From Streptomyces griseoviridis (GTDB lineage Bacteria > Actinomycetota > Actinomycetes > Streptomycetales > Streptomycetaceae), in NCBI GenBank assembly GCA_014649155.1, contig BMSM01000004.1, forward strand, positions 310,001 to 374,000: a DNA stretch of 64,000 bases. The letters run 5' to 3'. Below are positions 35,444 to 44,511 of this stretch, piece after piece. Under the pieces are notes generated by a model, which saw only the letters and a list, made by a program, of their open reading frames with translations, was not told the origin of the DNA and did not search any database. The first letter of the stretch is position 1. Each line of letters starts with the position of its first letter. Both the position numbers and the translations under genes were made by a program.

Positions 35444-35822
35444 CTGTCTACCTCCGGAAAGCCGCGGGCGTTACGTTCCCTTATGGGGGTATATGGAGTT
35501 GATCATTTGTATTCAGACCTGTGCGGCCACTGAAGAGGAAAGGGTTCGGCAACGCGGGGCGACACGACGGCCTCGGCCCGCAAGGTCACCCGTGCGGGCG
35601 TACGCGCCGGGGGGTGCGCATGGTGGCGCACCCGCGCGCACCGGCCAATCGCCGCACGTCCCTTCCCAGCGGCGGGTGTGACGCGCGACACTTCCAGGCG
35701 CGTGAACGACACAGCATGAACGTCACCGCGCGCACATCACCGCGTGGACGTCACCCGCGCCCCGCCGTCCCGGCGGGGCCGTGGCCGGCGGAAGTGATCC
35801 GCGACCGAGATGAGGTCACGTC
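35444..35822. promoter_or_regulatory. Intergenic region with divergent promoters
   Basis: 379 bases between the minus-strand lipoprotein and the plus-strand sdh operon. The stretch 35470-35520 is AT-rich (TATATGGAGTTGATCATTTG) and probably contains the lipoprotein promoter. No gene or clear repeat was found. Confidence 0.5.
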
Positions 35823-36113
35823 ATGTCCGTGCACGACGAACTCACGACGCTCCAGCGCTGCCTCGACGAACTCACGCGGTCCGTCGGCCGCCTGGAACAG
35901 CGGGTCGGTCCCGGCGGCCTGGAGATCCGGCGGGTCCGTACCGACGCCGCCCACCTGCGCGAGAGCGTCGCGCTGCTGCGGGAGGCCGCCGACGCCCCGG
36001 ACGCGCCGAAACGCCCGGACCTGGTCACGATCTCCGACGCGCCCTACGACCTCACCCTGTGGACGGACTCGGACGACGAGGGGCTCGGTGCCCGCGACCG
36101 ACGCGCCCCCTGA
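35823..36113 (+). CDS. 96-residue hypothetical protein preceding the sdh genes
   Basis: A short protein starting MSVHDELTTLQRCLDELTRSVGRLEQRVGPGG. Residues 1-30 and 38-55 have heptad-like leucine spacing (short coiled coil), and the C-terminal half is acidic with an SDAPYDLTLWTDSDDEGLG segment. It lies 45 bases upstream of the sdh membrane subunit in the same direction and is probably cotranscribed. No family is recognised. It could be an assembly or accessory factor, but that is only context. Confidence 0.7.
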   Translation: MSVHDELTTLQRCLDELTRSVGRLEQRVGPGGLEIRRVRTDAAHLRESVALLREAADAPDAPKRPDLVTISDAPYDLTLWTDSDDEGLGARDRRAP

Positions 36114-36158
36114 AGCCCGGGACCCCGACCCCCACCCATCCGACCGCCGGAGCCGCTC

Positions 36159-36995
36159 GTGGCCACTGGTACCGAACCCGCACCCGCCGACGCCCGTCCC
36201 CCCGGCGCCGGCGTCCACTCCCCGGCGCGCGCCGCCATCGCCGCGCCGCATCTGCGCACCGACCGCTGGTGGCTGGCGCCCGCCCTCACCGCCGCCGGTC
36301 TGCTGGCCTTCATCGCGTACTCGACGTGGCGGGCCTTCGCCGGCGCCGACTACTACGCGGCCCCGTACGTCTCGCCGTTCTACTCCCCGTGCCTGGCCGA
36401 GAACTGCGCCCCGATGCGCTCCGGCCCCAACTGGGAGCTGTTCGGCGGCTGGTGGGGCCTCTCCCCGGCGCTCCTCATCCTGATCTTCCCGCTCGGCTTC
36501 CGCCTGACCTGCTACTACTACCGCAAGGCGTACTACCGCGGCTTCTGGGCCTCGCCCCCGGCCTGCGCGGTCGCCGAGCCGCACAAGCGGTACACCGGCG
36601 AGACCCGCTTCCCGCTGATCCTCCAGAACGTCCACCGCTACTTCTTCTACGCCGCCCTGCTGGTCGCCGGCGTCCTCACCTACGACACGGTCCTCGCCTT
36701 CCGCGACGAGCACTACGCCTGGGGCCACATGGGTCTCGGCACCCTCGTCTTCCTCGTCAACATCGCGCTGATCTGGGCGTACACCCTGTCCTGCCATTCC
36801 TGCCGGCACATCGTCGGCGGCAAGCTGAAGCACTTCTCCCGGCACCCGGTGCGCTACCGCCTGTGGCAGTGGGCGGGGAAGCTCAACGCCCGCCACATGC
36901 AACTGGCCTGGGCCTCCCTGGTGAGCGTGGCGCTCGCCGACTTCTACGTGTACCTGGTCGCGTCCGGCGCTTTCGACGATCCGACCCTCTTCTGA
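36159..36995 (+). CDS. Succinate dehydrogenase membrane anchor subunit (Sdh1/cytochrome b-like)
   Basis: A 278-residue protein starting at GTG 36159 with about five membrane helices (e.g. WWLAPALTAAGLLAFIAY, LSPALLILIFPLGFRLTCYY, YFFYAALLVAGVLTY, LGTLVFLVNIALIWAYTL). Candidate haem or quinone-side histidines are in NVHRYFFYA, SCHSCRHIVGG and ARHMQLAW, and CLAENCAPMRSGPN is a cysteine-containing external loop. It matches the anchor of the actinobacterial Sdh1-type complex encoded directly before the flavoprotein and iron-sulfur subunits. It links succinate oxidation to menaquinone in the membrane. Confidence 0.85.
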   Translation: MATGTEPAPADARPPGAGVHSPARAAIAAPHLRTDRWWLAPALTAAGLLAFIAYSTWRAFAGADYYAAPYVSPFYSPCLAENCAPMRSGPNWELFGGWWGLSPALLILIFPLGFRLTCYYYRKAYYRGFWASPPACAVAEPHKRYTGETRFPLILQNVHRYFFYAALLVAGVLTYDTVLAFRDEHYAWGHMGLGTLVFLVNIALIWAYTLSCHSCRHIVGGKLKHFSRHPVRYRLWQWAGKLNARHMQLAWASLVSVALADFYVYLVASGAFDDPTLF

Positions 36996-37014
36996 CGCGA
37001 AAGAAAAGGTGCTT

Positions 37015-38976
37015 ATGTCCGTGGTGGAGCGGCAGGAGTGGGACGTCGTCGTGGTCGGCGCGGGCGGCGCCGGGCTGCGCGCCGCGATCGAGGCGCGCGA
37101 GCGGGGCGCCCGTACGGCGGTGATCTGCAAGTCGCTGTTCGGCAAGGCGCACACGGTGATGGCCGAGGGCGGCATCGCGGCGGCGATGGGCAACGCCAAC
37201 GAGCGAGACGACTGGACGGTCCACTTCCGCGACACGCTGCGCGGCGGCAAGTTCCTCAACCAGTGGCGGATGGCCGAACTGCACGCCAAGGAGGCCCCGG
37301 ACCGGGTCTGGGAGCTGGAGACCTGGGGCGCCCTGTTCGACCGCACGAAGGACGGCCGGATCTCGCAGCGCAACTTCGGCGGCCACGAGTACCCGCGCCT
37401 GGCGCACGTCGGCGACCGCACCGGCCTGGAGCTGATCCGCACCCTCCAGCAGCGGATCGTCGCCCTCCAGCAGGAGGACCACCGGCGGACCGGCGCCTAC
37501 GAGTCCCGTCTGAAGGTCTTCCAGGAGTGCACGGTCACCCGCGTGCTCAAGGACGGCTCCCGGGTCTGTGGTGTCTTCGCCTACGAGCGCGAGAGCGGCC
37601 GCTTCTTCGTCCTCGAAGCCCCCGCCGTGGTGATCGCCACCGGCGGCATCGGCAAGTCCTTCAAAGTGACGTCGAACTCGTGGGAGTACACCGGCGACGG
37701 CCACGCGCTGGCGCTGCTGGCCGGGGCGCCGCTGCTGAACATGGAGTTCGTGCAGTTCCACCCCACGGGCATGGTCTGGCCGCCGTCGGTCAAGGGCATC
37801 CTGGTCACCGAGTCGGTGCGCGGCGACGGCGGAGTGCTCAGGAACTCCGACGGCGAACGGTTCATGTTCGACTACGTCCCGGACGTCTTCAAGGAGAAGT
37901 ACGCCGAGTCCGAGGCCGAGGCCGACCGCTGGTACGACGACCCCGACCGCAACCGGCGTCCCCCCGAGCTGCTCCCCCGCGACGAGGTGGCCCGCGCCAT
38001 CAACAGCGAGGTGAAGGCGGGCCGGGGCTCCCCGCACGGCGGTGTCTTCCTCGACGTGTCGACGCGGATGCCCGCCGAGACGGTGAAGCGGCGGCTGCCG
38101 TCGATGTACCACCAGTTCAAGGAGCTGGCCGACGTCGACATCACGGCGGAGGCGATGGAGGTCGGGCCGACCTGCCACTACGTGATGGGCGGGGTCGCCG
38201 TCGACTCCGACACGGCCGCCGCGCGCGGGGTGCCGGGGCTGTACGCGGCCGGCGAGGTGGCGGGCGGCATGCACGGCTCCAACCGGCTCGGCGGCAACTC
38301 GCTCTCCGACCTGCTGGTGTTCGGGCGCCGGGCGGGGTGGCACGCCGCCGAGTACGCGCTCGGCGGGGAGCGGCCCCGGGTGGCCGAGGAGGACGTCGGC
38401 TCCGCCGCCGCCGAGGCGCTCCGGCCGTTCTCCGCCGAGGCCGGGGCGGGTGCGGGTGCCGGCGCGGCCGGGGCCGCGGACCGGGCCGGCGGCCCGCCGG
38501 AGAACCCGTACGCCCTCCACCAGGAACTCCAGCAGACGATGAACGACCTGGTCGGCATCATCCGCCGGGAGGCGGAGATGGAACAGGCCCTGGAGAAGCT
38601 GGCCGAACTGCGGGTACGGGCCCGCCGGGCCGGGGTCGAGGGGCACCGGCAGTTCAACCCGGGCTGGCACCTCGCCCTGGACCTGCGGAACATGCTGCTG
38701 GTCAGCGAGTGCGTGGCGCGGGCCGCGCTGGAGCGCACCGAGTCGCGCGGCGGGCACACGCGTGAGGACCACGCCGCGATGGACCGCCGGTGGCGCAACG
38801 TGAACCTGCTGTGCCGGCTGACCGACCCGACGGACGGGCTGGCGGCGACCGACCCGGTGCGCGGCCAGATCACGCTGGACCGGGAGACCACCGACCCCGT
38901 CCGTCCCGACCTGCTCGCCCTCTTCGAGCAGGAGGAGCTGGCCAAGTACCTCGCCGACGAGGAGTTGTACCGATGA
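37015..38976 (+). CDS. sdhA: Succinate dehydrogenase/fumarate reductase flavoprotein subunit
   Basis: A 653-residue subunit; ATG 37015 is preferred over GTG 37009 because AAAAGG (37004-37008) is spaced about 6 bases from it. The FAD-binding fold VVVVGAGGAGLRAAIEA is followed by the covalent-FAD histidine region KAHTVMAEGGIAAAMGN. The active-site and substrate segments are QFHPTGMVWP and GSNRLGGNSLSDLLVFG. The C-terminal domain carries an Ala/Gly-rich insertion (AEAGAGAGAGAAGAA) before the helical bundle. It oxidises succinate to fumarate in the TCA cycle. It overlaps sdhB by 4 bases. Confidence 0.94.
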   Translation: MSVVERQEWDVVVVGAGGAGLRAAIEARERGARTAVICKSLFGKAHTVMAEGGIAAAMGNANERDDWTVHFRDTLRGGKFLNQWRMAELHAKEAPDRVWELETWGALFDRTKDGRISQRNFGGHEYPRLAHVGDRTGLELIRTLQQRIVALQQEDHRRTGAYESRLKVFQECTVTRVLKDGSRVCGVFAYERESGRFFVLEAPAVVIATGGIGKSFKVTSNSWEYTGDGHALALLAGAPLLNMEFVQFHPTGMVWPPSVKGILVTESVRGDGGVLRNSDGERFMFDYVPDVFKEKYAESEAEADRWYDDPDRNRRPPELLPRDEVARAINSEVKAGRGSPHGGVFLDVSTRMPAETVKRRLPSMYHQFKELADVDITAEAMEVGPTCHYVMGGVAVDSDTAAARGVPGLYAAGEVAGGMHGSNRLGGNSLSDLLVFGRRAGWHAAEYALGGERPRVAEEDVGSAAAEALRPFSAEAGAGAGAGAAGAADRAGGPPENPYALHQELQQTMNDLVGIIRREAEMEQALEKLAELRVRARRAGVEGHRQFNPGWHLALDLRNMLLVSECVARAALERTESRGGHTREDHAAMDRRWRNVNLLCRLTDPTDGLAATDPVRGQITLDRETTDPVRPDLLALFEQEELAKYLADEELYR

Positions 38977-39746
38977 GCGGTTACGAGGCCCGTTTCCGGG
39001 TGTGGCGGGGCGACCAGGGCGGCGGCGCCCTGGAGGACTTCGCGGTGGAGGTGAACGAGGGCGAGGTGGTCCTCGACATCATCCACCGCCTCCAGGCCAC
39101 CCAGGCCCCCGACCTCGCCGTCCGCTGGAACTGCAAGGCGGGCAAGTGCGGTTCGTGCTCCGCCGAGATCAACGGGCGGCCCCGGCTGATGTGCATGACC
39201 CGGATGTCGGTCTTCACCCGCGAGGAGACGGTCACCGTCACCCCGCTGCGGGCCTTCCCGGTCGTCCGGGACCTGGTGACCGACGTCGGCTTCAACTACG
39301 CGAAGGCCCGCGAGGTCCCGGCCTTCGTGCCGCCCGCCGGGGTCGGTCCGGGCGAGTACCGGATGACGCAGGAGGACGTGGACCGGTCGCAGGAGTTCCG
39401 CAAGTGCATCGAGTGCTTCCTGTGCCAGGACACCTGCCATGTCGTGCGCGACCACGAGGAGAACAAGCCCGCTTTCGCCGGCCCGCGCTTCCTGATGCGG
39501 GTCGCCGAGCTGGACATGCATCCGCTGGACGCGGCGGCCGGGACCGGCCTGGACCGGGCGCGCGCCGCCCAGGACGAGCACGGCCTCGGCTACTGCAACA
39601 TCACCAAGTGCTGCACGGAGGTCTGCCCCGAGGGCATCAGGATCACCGACAACGCGCTGATCCCGCTGAAGGAGCGGGCCGTGGACCGCAAGTACGACCC
39701 GCTGGTCTGGCTCGGCTCGAAGATCAGGCGGCGCCGGGAGAGCTGA
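38973..39746 (+). CDS. sdhB: Succinate dehydrogenase/fumarate reductase iron-sulfur subunit
   Basis: A 257-residue subunit starting at the ATG inside the sdhA stop. Cluster motifs in order: 2Fe-2S CKAGKCGSC with a later Cys in RLMCMT; 4Fe-4S CIECFLCQDTC; 3Fe-4S region CNITKCCTEVCPEGI. It passes electrons from FADH2 to the membrane anchor. The gene order anchor-flavoprotein-FeS is that of mycobacterial Sdh1 (Rv0249c-Rv0247c as I recall). The operon ends here, directly before a minus-strand pseudogene. Confidence 0.94.
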   Translation: MSGYEARFRVWRGDQGGGALEDFAVEVNEGEVVLDIIHRLQATQAPDLAVRWNCKAGKCGSCSAEINGRPRLMCMTRMSVFTREETVTVTPLRAFPVVRDLVTDVGFNYAKAREVPAFVPPAGVGPGEYRMTQEDVDRSQEFRKCIECFLCQDTCHVVRDHEENKPAFAGPRFLMRVAELDMHPLDAAAGTGLDRARAAQDEHGLGYCNITKCCTEVCPEGIRITDNALIPLKERAVDRKYDPLVWLGSKIRRRRES

Positions 39747-39749
39747 CCC

Positions 39750-40850
39750 GGTCCGCGCGGTGGGCCCGCCGGTCGCCTCGGTCGCGGCGAAGTCGACGTA
39801 CGGGCGACCCCGGAGTCCGCCCGGTCCGCGTCGGTGCGGGGCAGGCCGAGGCGGACGCCGCGCACGGCGGCGGGGACGGTGTCGGCGTGCCCCCGGTGCG
39901 AGAGGTCGCTCTCGTGGCAGAGGGCAGGCCCCTCAGCGGACCGGTGGTGGGCGGGGTGACCTCCAGGGCGAGCGAGGTCCGCTGGGCGACGTACCCGCCG
40001 TAGGCGGCCGGCGGCGGCTGGGCGGTGTCGTACGACATGACGGCGGTCCGGCCGACGCGCCGGGCGACCTGCCCGAAGTACTCCTGCGACCACCACTCGG
40101 GGTGCCCGGTGAGGGCGCCGGCGACCGTGTGCGGGGCGGGGCGGGTCGATCCGGTGGGCGGCGACCGAGAGCACGGCGTCCCGCGCGCCGGTCACGCGGC
40201 GTACGCCGTCGAGGGGGACGAGGTAGCCGCCGTCGGTCAGCGGGCCCCGCCTCCAGCGTCCCGCCGACCTGCCGGAGCGGGCGGGCTCCAGGTCGCGGCG
40301 GACGCCGTCGAAGCCCCGGCCGAGGAGCTGCCGGGCGGAGGCGGCGACGGCGGCGCGGGTGCCGGCCCGGTCCAGCCACATGCCGTCCGGGGCCTCGGTG
40401 GCGAGGACGTCGCCGAACCGGGCGTGGACGCGGATGCCGGGCAGGTCCCGGTGGACGGCGCCGGTCAGCCACCGGGCCCTCGGGTACCGGGCGGGCGGCA
40501 GGGAGCCGTCGTGCTCCAGCGGTCCGGCGTGGACGTACAGGTCGCGGATGCCGGTGGCCACCGGCCGAGGGCGGCGAGGTCGGCGTCCTCCTCGCGGCCG
40601 TCGACCCAGGCGTGGCCGAGCCAGAGGGCGTCCCGGTGCCGGGTGCGGGTGCCGTCCGCCGGGTCGCCGGCGCCGTTCAGGCCCAGGGCGGCCTGGACGG
40701 CGAGGACGGGGACGAGGAGGACCGGGGCGGGCGCGAGGGCGGTACGGCGCAGGGCGCGGGGCCACCGGCGGCGGGCGGGGCCGGGCGGCGGCGCGGTCCG
40801 TGGTTCCGGCGCCGTTGTGCCGGTCGGGTCCGCGCCCCGGGCGGCTGTGC
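39750..40850 (-). pseudogene. Frameshifted membrane/secreted glycosidase-like protein gene
   Basis: Parts of one coherent protein appear in alternating minus-strand frames. About 40580-40770 gives an N-terminal hydrophobic segment (APAPVLLVPVLAVQAALGL) and DALWLGHAWVDGREEDADLAAL. A frame change near 40560-40575 leads into GIRDLYVHAGPLEHDGSLPP and GFDGVRRDLEPARSG (40150-40560). A change near 40150 leads to HPEWWSQEYFGQVARRVG and AYGGYVAQRTSLALEVTPP. At least two more changes separate VPAAVRGVRLGLPRTDA and YVDFAATEA. The D-x4-D-x-E spacing in DGVRRDLE suggests a GH18-like TIM barrel, but the order and the ends are inferred. With four or more shifts it cannot make a full product. Confidence 0.7.
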
Positions 40851-40978
40851 CATGCCGTGTCCCTCCCCGTCCGGCCGCCGCCCCGGCGGCCGGTGTCCCC
40901 CACGGGGACGACGGGGGTGGGGCCCCGGTTGCCGGGACGCTCCGGAACAGGCCGAGGCCGCGGGGAAGAGGGGCCGGG

Positions 40979-43699
40979 TCAGAACAGGCTGAGCAGTGCC
41001 TCCGCCGGGTCCGGCAGACCGGTGTCGCCGCCGGGCAGCGGCAGTTCGAACCAGACCGTCTTGCCGCGCGGGGTGCGGCGCGACCCCCAGGCGGCGCTGA
41101 GCAGGCCGACCAGTTGCAGGCCCCGGCCGCCCTCGTCGGTGTCCCGGGCACGGCGGCGGCGCGGCTGGACCAGGCCCGAGTCCCAGACCTCGCAGACCAG
41201 TGAGCGGTCCAGCAGCAGCCGGAGCCTGATCTCGCCCTCGCCGTACCTGAGGGCGTTGGTGACCAGCTCGCTGACGAGCAGTTCCGTGGTGTCGACCAGG
41301 GGTTCCAGGTCCCAGGCGGTCAGCCGTTCACGGGCGTACTCGCGGGCCCGGCCCACGCTGCGCGGCTCGCGCGGCAGCGCCCAGTCGCCGACGGACTCCG
41401 CGGGCAGCCCCTGCACCCGCGCCATGAGCAGCGCGATGTCGTCCTCGCCGTGGTGCGAGTCGAGGGTGTTGAGGACGTGGTCGCAGACGTCCTCCAGGTC
41501 CCGGTGGGTGGCGGCGCGCGGCGCCGGGCGGGCCGGGTCGGCCAGCGCGCCGACGAAGGCCCGCAGACCCTCGTCCAGGGGGTGGTCGCGGCTCTCCACG
41601 AGGCCGTCGGTGTAGAGGGCGAGCAGGGCGCCCTCGGGCAGCTCGACCTCGACCTCCTCGAACGGTTCCCCGCCGACGCCGAGCGGCAGTCCGGGCGGCA
41701 CGTCCAGCATCAGCGCGGACTCGCCGGGCTCGACCAGGACGGGCGGCAGATGGCCGGCGTTGGCGAAGGTGCAGCGCCGGGTGACGGAGTCGTAGACGGC
41801 GTAGACGCAGGTCGCCAGGTACACCTCGGAGAGGTCTGCCTCGCGGGGGCGGCGGGCGGCGCGGGTGGCCTGCTGGACGCCGACCGCGGACGCCTGGGAG
41901 GGGCCGCCGGGGGCGCCCAGGCCGCGGGCGATCTCGTCCAGCTGGGCGAGGACCTCGGCCGGTTCGAGGTCGAGCTGGGCCAGGGTCCGTACGGCGGTGC
42001 GCAGTTCGCCCATGGCGACGGCGGCGCGCAGACCGCGGCCCATGACGTCGCCGACGACCAGGGCGGTGCGGTGGCCGGGCAGTTCGATGACGTCGAACCA
42101 GTCGCCGCCGACCTCGCTGGGCCGGCCGGTGGCCGCGTTGCCGGGCAGGTAGCGGCAGGCGATGTCGAGGCCGGACGCCTCCGGGTCGCCGGGCGGCAGC
42201 AGGGACCGTTGCAGTATCAGCGCCCGCTCGTGCTCGCGGCGGTAGAGGCGGGCGTTGTCGATACAGACGGCGGCGCGGGCGGCCAGTTCCACGGCGAGGC
42301 TCCGGTCGCGGTCGCCGAAGGGTTCGCTGCCCTTGGTGCGGGCGAACTGCGCGAGGCCCACCACCGTGTCGTGGGCGACCATCGGCACCGCGAGCGTGGA
42401 CTGCACCAGGCCGCCCTCCTCGGCGGGGACGGTGCGCGGGCGGGCGGTGCGCAGCGCGTCGGCGCAGGGCGAGGTGAAGGGGTAGTGGTGGACGGCGCCG
42501 ACCTGGACGCGCTGGCCGGTGCCGAGGAAGGGGACGTCGGCGACGGCGCTGGCGTAGGCGACGCGGCGCAGTTCGGCGCTGCCGTCGACGAGGCCGTGCG
42601 GGGCCTCGTCACCGGTGAGCAGGCCCTGGTAGAGGTCGACGGTGGCCAGGTCGCAGAAGCCGGGGACGACGACGTCGAGGAGTTCGCGGGCGGTGGTCTC
42701 CAGGTCCAGGGAGGTGCCGATGCGGGCCCCGGCGTCGTTGAGGAGGGCGAGGTTGCGGCGGGCGGCGGCGGCCTCGCGGGCGGCCTCGCGGCGGGCGGTG
42801 ATGTCGGTGCCGACCCAGGCGACCCCGATGGGGCGGCCCGAACCGCTGTGCACCCGGTACATGTTGACGGACCAGTGGCGGCGCTCCTCGGAGCCCGGCA
42901 CGAAACCGGTGACGTGCATGTCCGTGATGGACTCGCCGGTCTCCAGCACCCGGCGCAGCGTGGCGGTGATCCGGTCGGCCTCGGCGCGCGGCAGGTAGTC
43001 GTGGACGCCCCGGCCGTGGTGGTCGTCGGGGCTGCCGCCGAAGACGGAGGCGAAGCGCCGGTTGACGCGGCGCACCTTCAGGTCGGTGTCGATCAGCAGG
43101 AACCCGAACGGAGATTGGCCGAAAATGGACTGCGAGGCGGCGAGGTCGGTCTCGATGCTGCGCAGGGTGCGGACGTCGACGACGACGCAGACGGCGGCCT
43201 TCTCCCCGTCCCGCGTCCGGGTCGGCATGACGTAGACCTCGGCGAGGCCGCGCCTGCCGCACTCCCCGCCCTCGCCGTGCGGGATGCGGAAGGGGACGAC
43301 GCCGGTCCACTCGCGCCCGTCGAGGATCTCGGCCATCTTGCGCTGGCCGCGCTCGCGCAGGTCGGGGTCGATGAAGACGTCGATGGGGTCGACGCCGAGC
43401 GCCCGGTGCGCGGGGATGCCGAACAGCTGCTCGGCCCGCACGCTCCACTGGTCCACCAGCCCGTCCGGGCCGATGGAGAAGGAGGCGACCTTGATGTAGT
43501 CGTAGATGGAGCCGGGCGGGCTGCTCTGCCACATGGCGTCCCCGGGCAGGGTCTCGCCCCGGTCCGCGGGCGTCCGTCCCCCGGGCAGCGCGTCGCCGCC
43601 CGCGGCCCGCCCGCCGCCGGGCGCGCCCTCGGACGCCGTGACCCTCGCGGGCTCCGTGGCCCTCGCGGACTCGGTGGCCCTCGCTGGTATCTCGCTCAC
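40979..43699 (-). CDS. PAS-PAS-GAF-PP2C (SpoIIE-type) serine phosphatase with C-terminal HATPase domain
   Basis: A 906-residue multidomain regulator. GTG 43699 is chosen because GGAGGGG lies about 10 bases upstream. Order: PAS 1 (about 60-180, YDYIKVASFSIGPDGLVDQW), PAS 2 (about 190-310, SPFGFLLIDTDLKVRRVN), GAF (about 325-490), SpoIIE phosphatase (about 510-745, with GGDWFDVIELPG, VGDVMGRG, ANAGHLPP and LYTDGLVE metal-site segments), and HATPase_c (about 770-890, ELVTNALRYGEGE, DTDEGGRGLQL). Such proteins dephosphorylate anti-anti-sigma factors, while the HATPase part may bind them as a kinase, so both switch activities are fused. The signal is unknown. Cytoplasmic, no membrane segment. Confidence 0.93.
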   Translation of the reverse strand: MSEIPARATESARATEPARVTASEGAPGGGRAAGGDALPGGRTPADRGETLPGDAMWQSSPPGSIYDYIKVASFSIGPDGLVDQWSVRAEQLFGIPAHRALGVDPIDVFIDPDLRERGQRKMAEILDGREWTGVVPFRIPHGEGGECGRRGLAEVYVMPTRTRDGEKAAVCVVVDVRTLRSIETDLAASQSIFGQSPFGFLLIDTDLKVRRVNRRFASVFGGSPDDHHGRGVHDYLPRAEADRITATLRRVLETGESITDMHVTGFVPGSEERRHWSVNMYRVHSGSGRPIGVAWVGTDITARREAAREAAAARRNLALLNDAGARIGTSLDLETTARELLDVVVPGFCDLATVDLYQGLLTGDEAPHGLVDGSAELRRVAYASAVADVPFLGTGQRVQVGAVHHYPFTSPCADALRTARPRTVPAEEGGLVQSTLAVPMVAHDTVVGLAQFARTKGSEPFGDRDRSLAVELAARAAVCIDNARLYRREHERALILQRSLLPPGDPEASGLDIACRYLPGNAATGRPSEVGGDWFDVIELPGHRTALVVGDVMGRGLRAAVAMGELRTAVRTLAQLDLEPAEVLAQLDEIARGLGAPGGPSQASAVGVQQATRAARRPREADLSEVYLATCVYAVYDSVTRRCTFANAGHLPPVLVEPGESALMLDVPPGLPLGVGGEPFEEVEVELPEGALLALYTDGLVESRDHPLDEGLRAFVGALADPARPAPRAATHRDLEDVCDHVLNTLDSHHGEDDIALLMARVQGLPAESVGDWALPREPRSVGRAREYARERLTAWDLEPLVDTTELLVSELVTNALRYGEGEIRLRLLLDRSLVCEVWDSGLVQPRRRRARDTDEGGRGLQLVGLLSAAWGSRRTPRGKTVWFELPLPGGDTGLPDPAEALLSLF

Positions 43700-43937
43700 G
43701 CGAACCGTCCCCTCCAGCTCACCGCGTCCGGTACCGGTCACCGGGGGCGGCTGTCCGCAGTATCCAGCACTACGGCACCGCACAACACGGTGTTCACGAT
43801 CACAGCACGGTCCCTGTGCTTTCCAAACCGGGCCGTGACAACACTGCCAGTCTTCTAACCAGCGGACACGTCATCGAATCACGTACTTCGGCAGCGGTCC
43901 CGGACTCGGACGCATCGGTACGCGGAGTGACCGGCGC

Positions 43938-44336
43938 TCACCCGGTCGGGACGAGTTCGAACCACACCGTCTTGCCCGTCGCGCCCGGCCGTGTGCCCCA
44001 GCGGCGCGCGGCGGAGGCGAGCAGGCGCAGCCCCCGGCCGCCCTCGTCGTCGGGGCGGGCGGGGCGTTCGTGCGGGGGCTCCGGGAGCGGGTCGGAGACC
44101 TCGACGCGCAGCACACCGCCCGGTCCGGGCGGCGGGACCAGGCGGACGCCGATGGGGCCGGCGGCGTACCGCAAAGCGTTCGTGACCAGCTCACTGACGA
44201 GCAGGACGGCGATGTCGCCGATGCCTTCGAGGCCCCAGTCGCGCAGCCGGCCGCGGACCACGGAGCGGGCGGTGCCGACGGCGTCCGGGGTCGCGGGGAA
44301 GGTCCACTCGGCGCAGGTGTTTCGGGTGTCGATCAC
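43938..44336 (-). CDS. Stand-alone anti-sigma-type HATPase (RsbW-like kinase)
   Basis: A 132-residue protein. GTG 44336 is preferred since GGGGAG is spaced about 8 bases upstream and the product then begins VIDTRNTCAEWTFPATPD, typical of the family; a longer start at an upstream ATG would add a poorly conserved extension. The ATP-binding boxes are SELVTNALRYA (N box), DDEGGRGLRLL (G1) and GKTVWFEL (G3). It is closely related to the HATPase domain of the neighbouring phosphatase, about 240 bases upstream of that gene's start. Its sigma or anti-sigma partner is not in the window. Confidence 0.85.
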   Translation of the reverse strand: MIDTRNTCAEWTFPATPDAVGTARSVVRGRLRDWGLEGIGDIAVLLVSELVTNALRYAAGPIGVRLVPPPGPGGVLRVEVSDPLPEPPHERPARPDDEGGRGLRLLASAARRWGTRPGATGKTVWFELVPTG

Positions 44337-44511
44337 GCCGCTCACTCCCCGGTCGGTCGAAAGGACCCGTACGTGTCCACCGTGGCGGGACTTATAGGCA
44401 TATACCCGGTAAGTACGCATAAGTACCCCCGGCGAGGGGCCCGGCAGCGCACTGGGGCACGAGAGGCGCACGGGAAGGTGCCCGTACGGCGGCGGAGAGG
44501 CACTCCCCCAC

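Noticed and set aside
35503..35712. 69-codon minus-strand frame in the intergenic region before sdh
   Set aside because: Arg/Ala-rich product without recognisable features; the region fits divergent promoters better.
39590..40903. 437-codon minus-strand frame as an intact gene
   Set aside because: Only its middle part is protein-like; the ends are Arg/Pro-rich shadow and the matching segments lie in the other frames, so the locus is described as a pseudogene.
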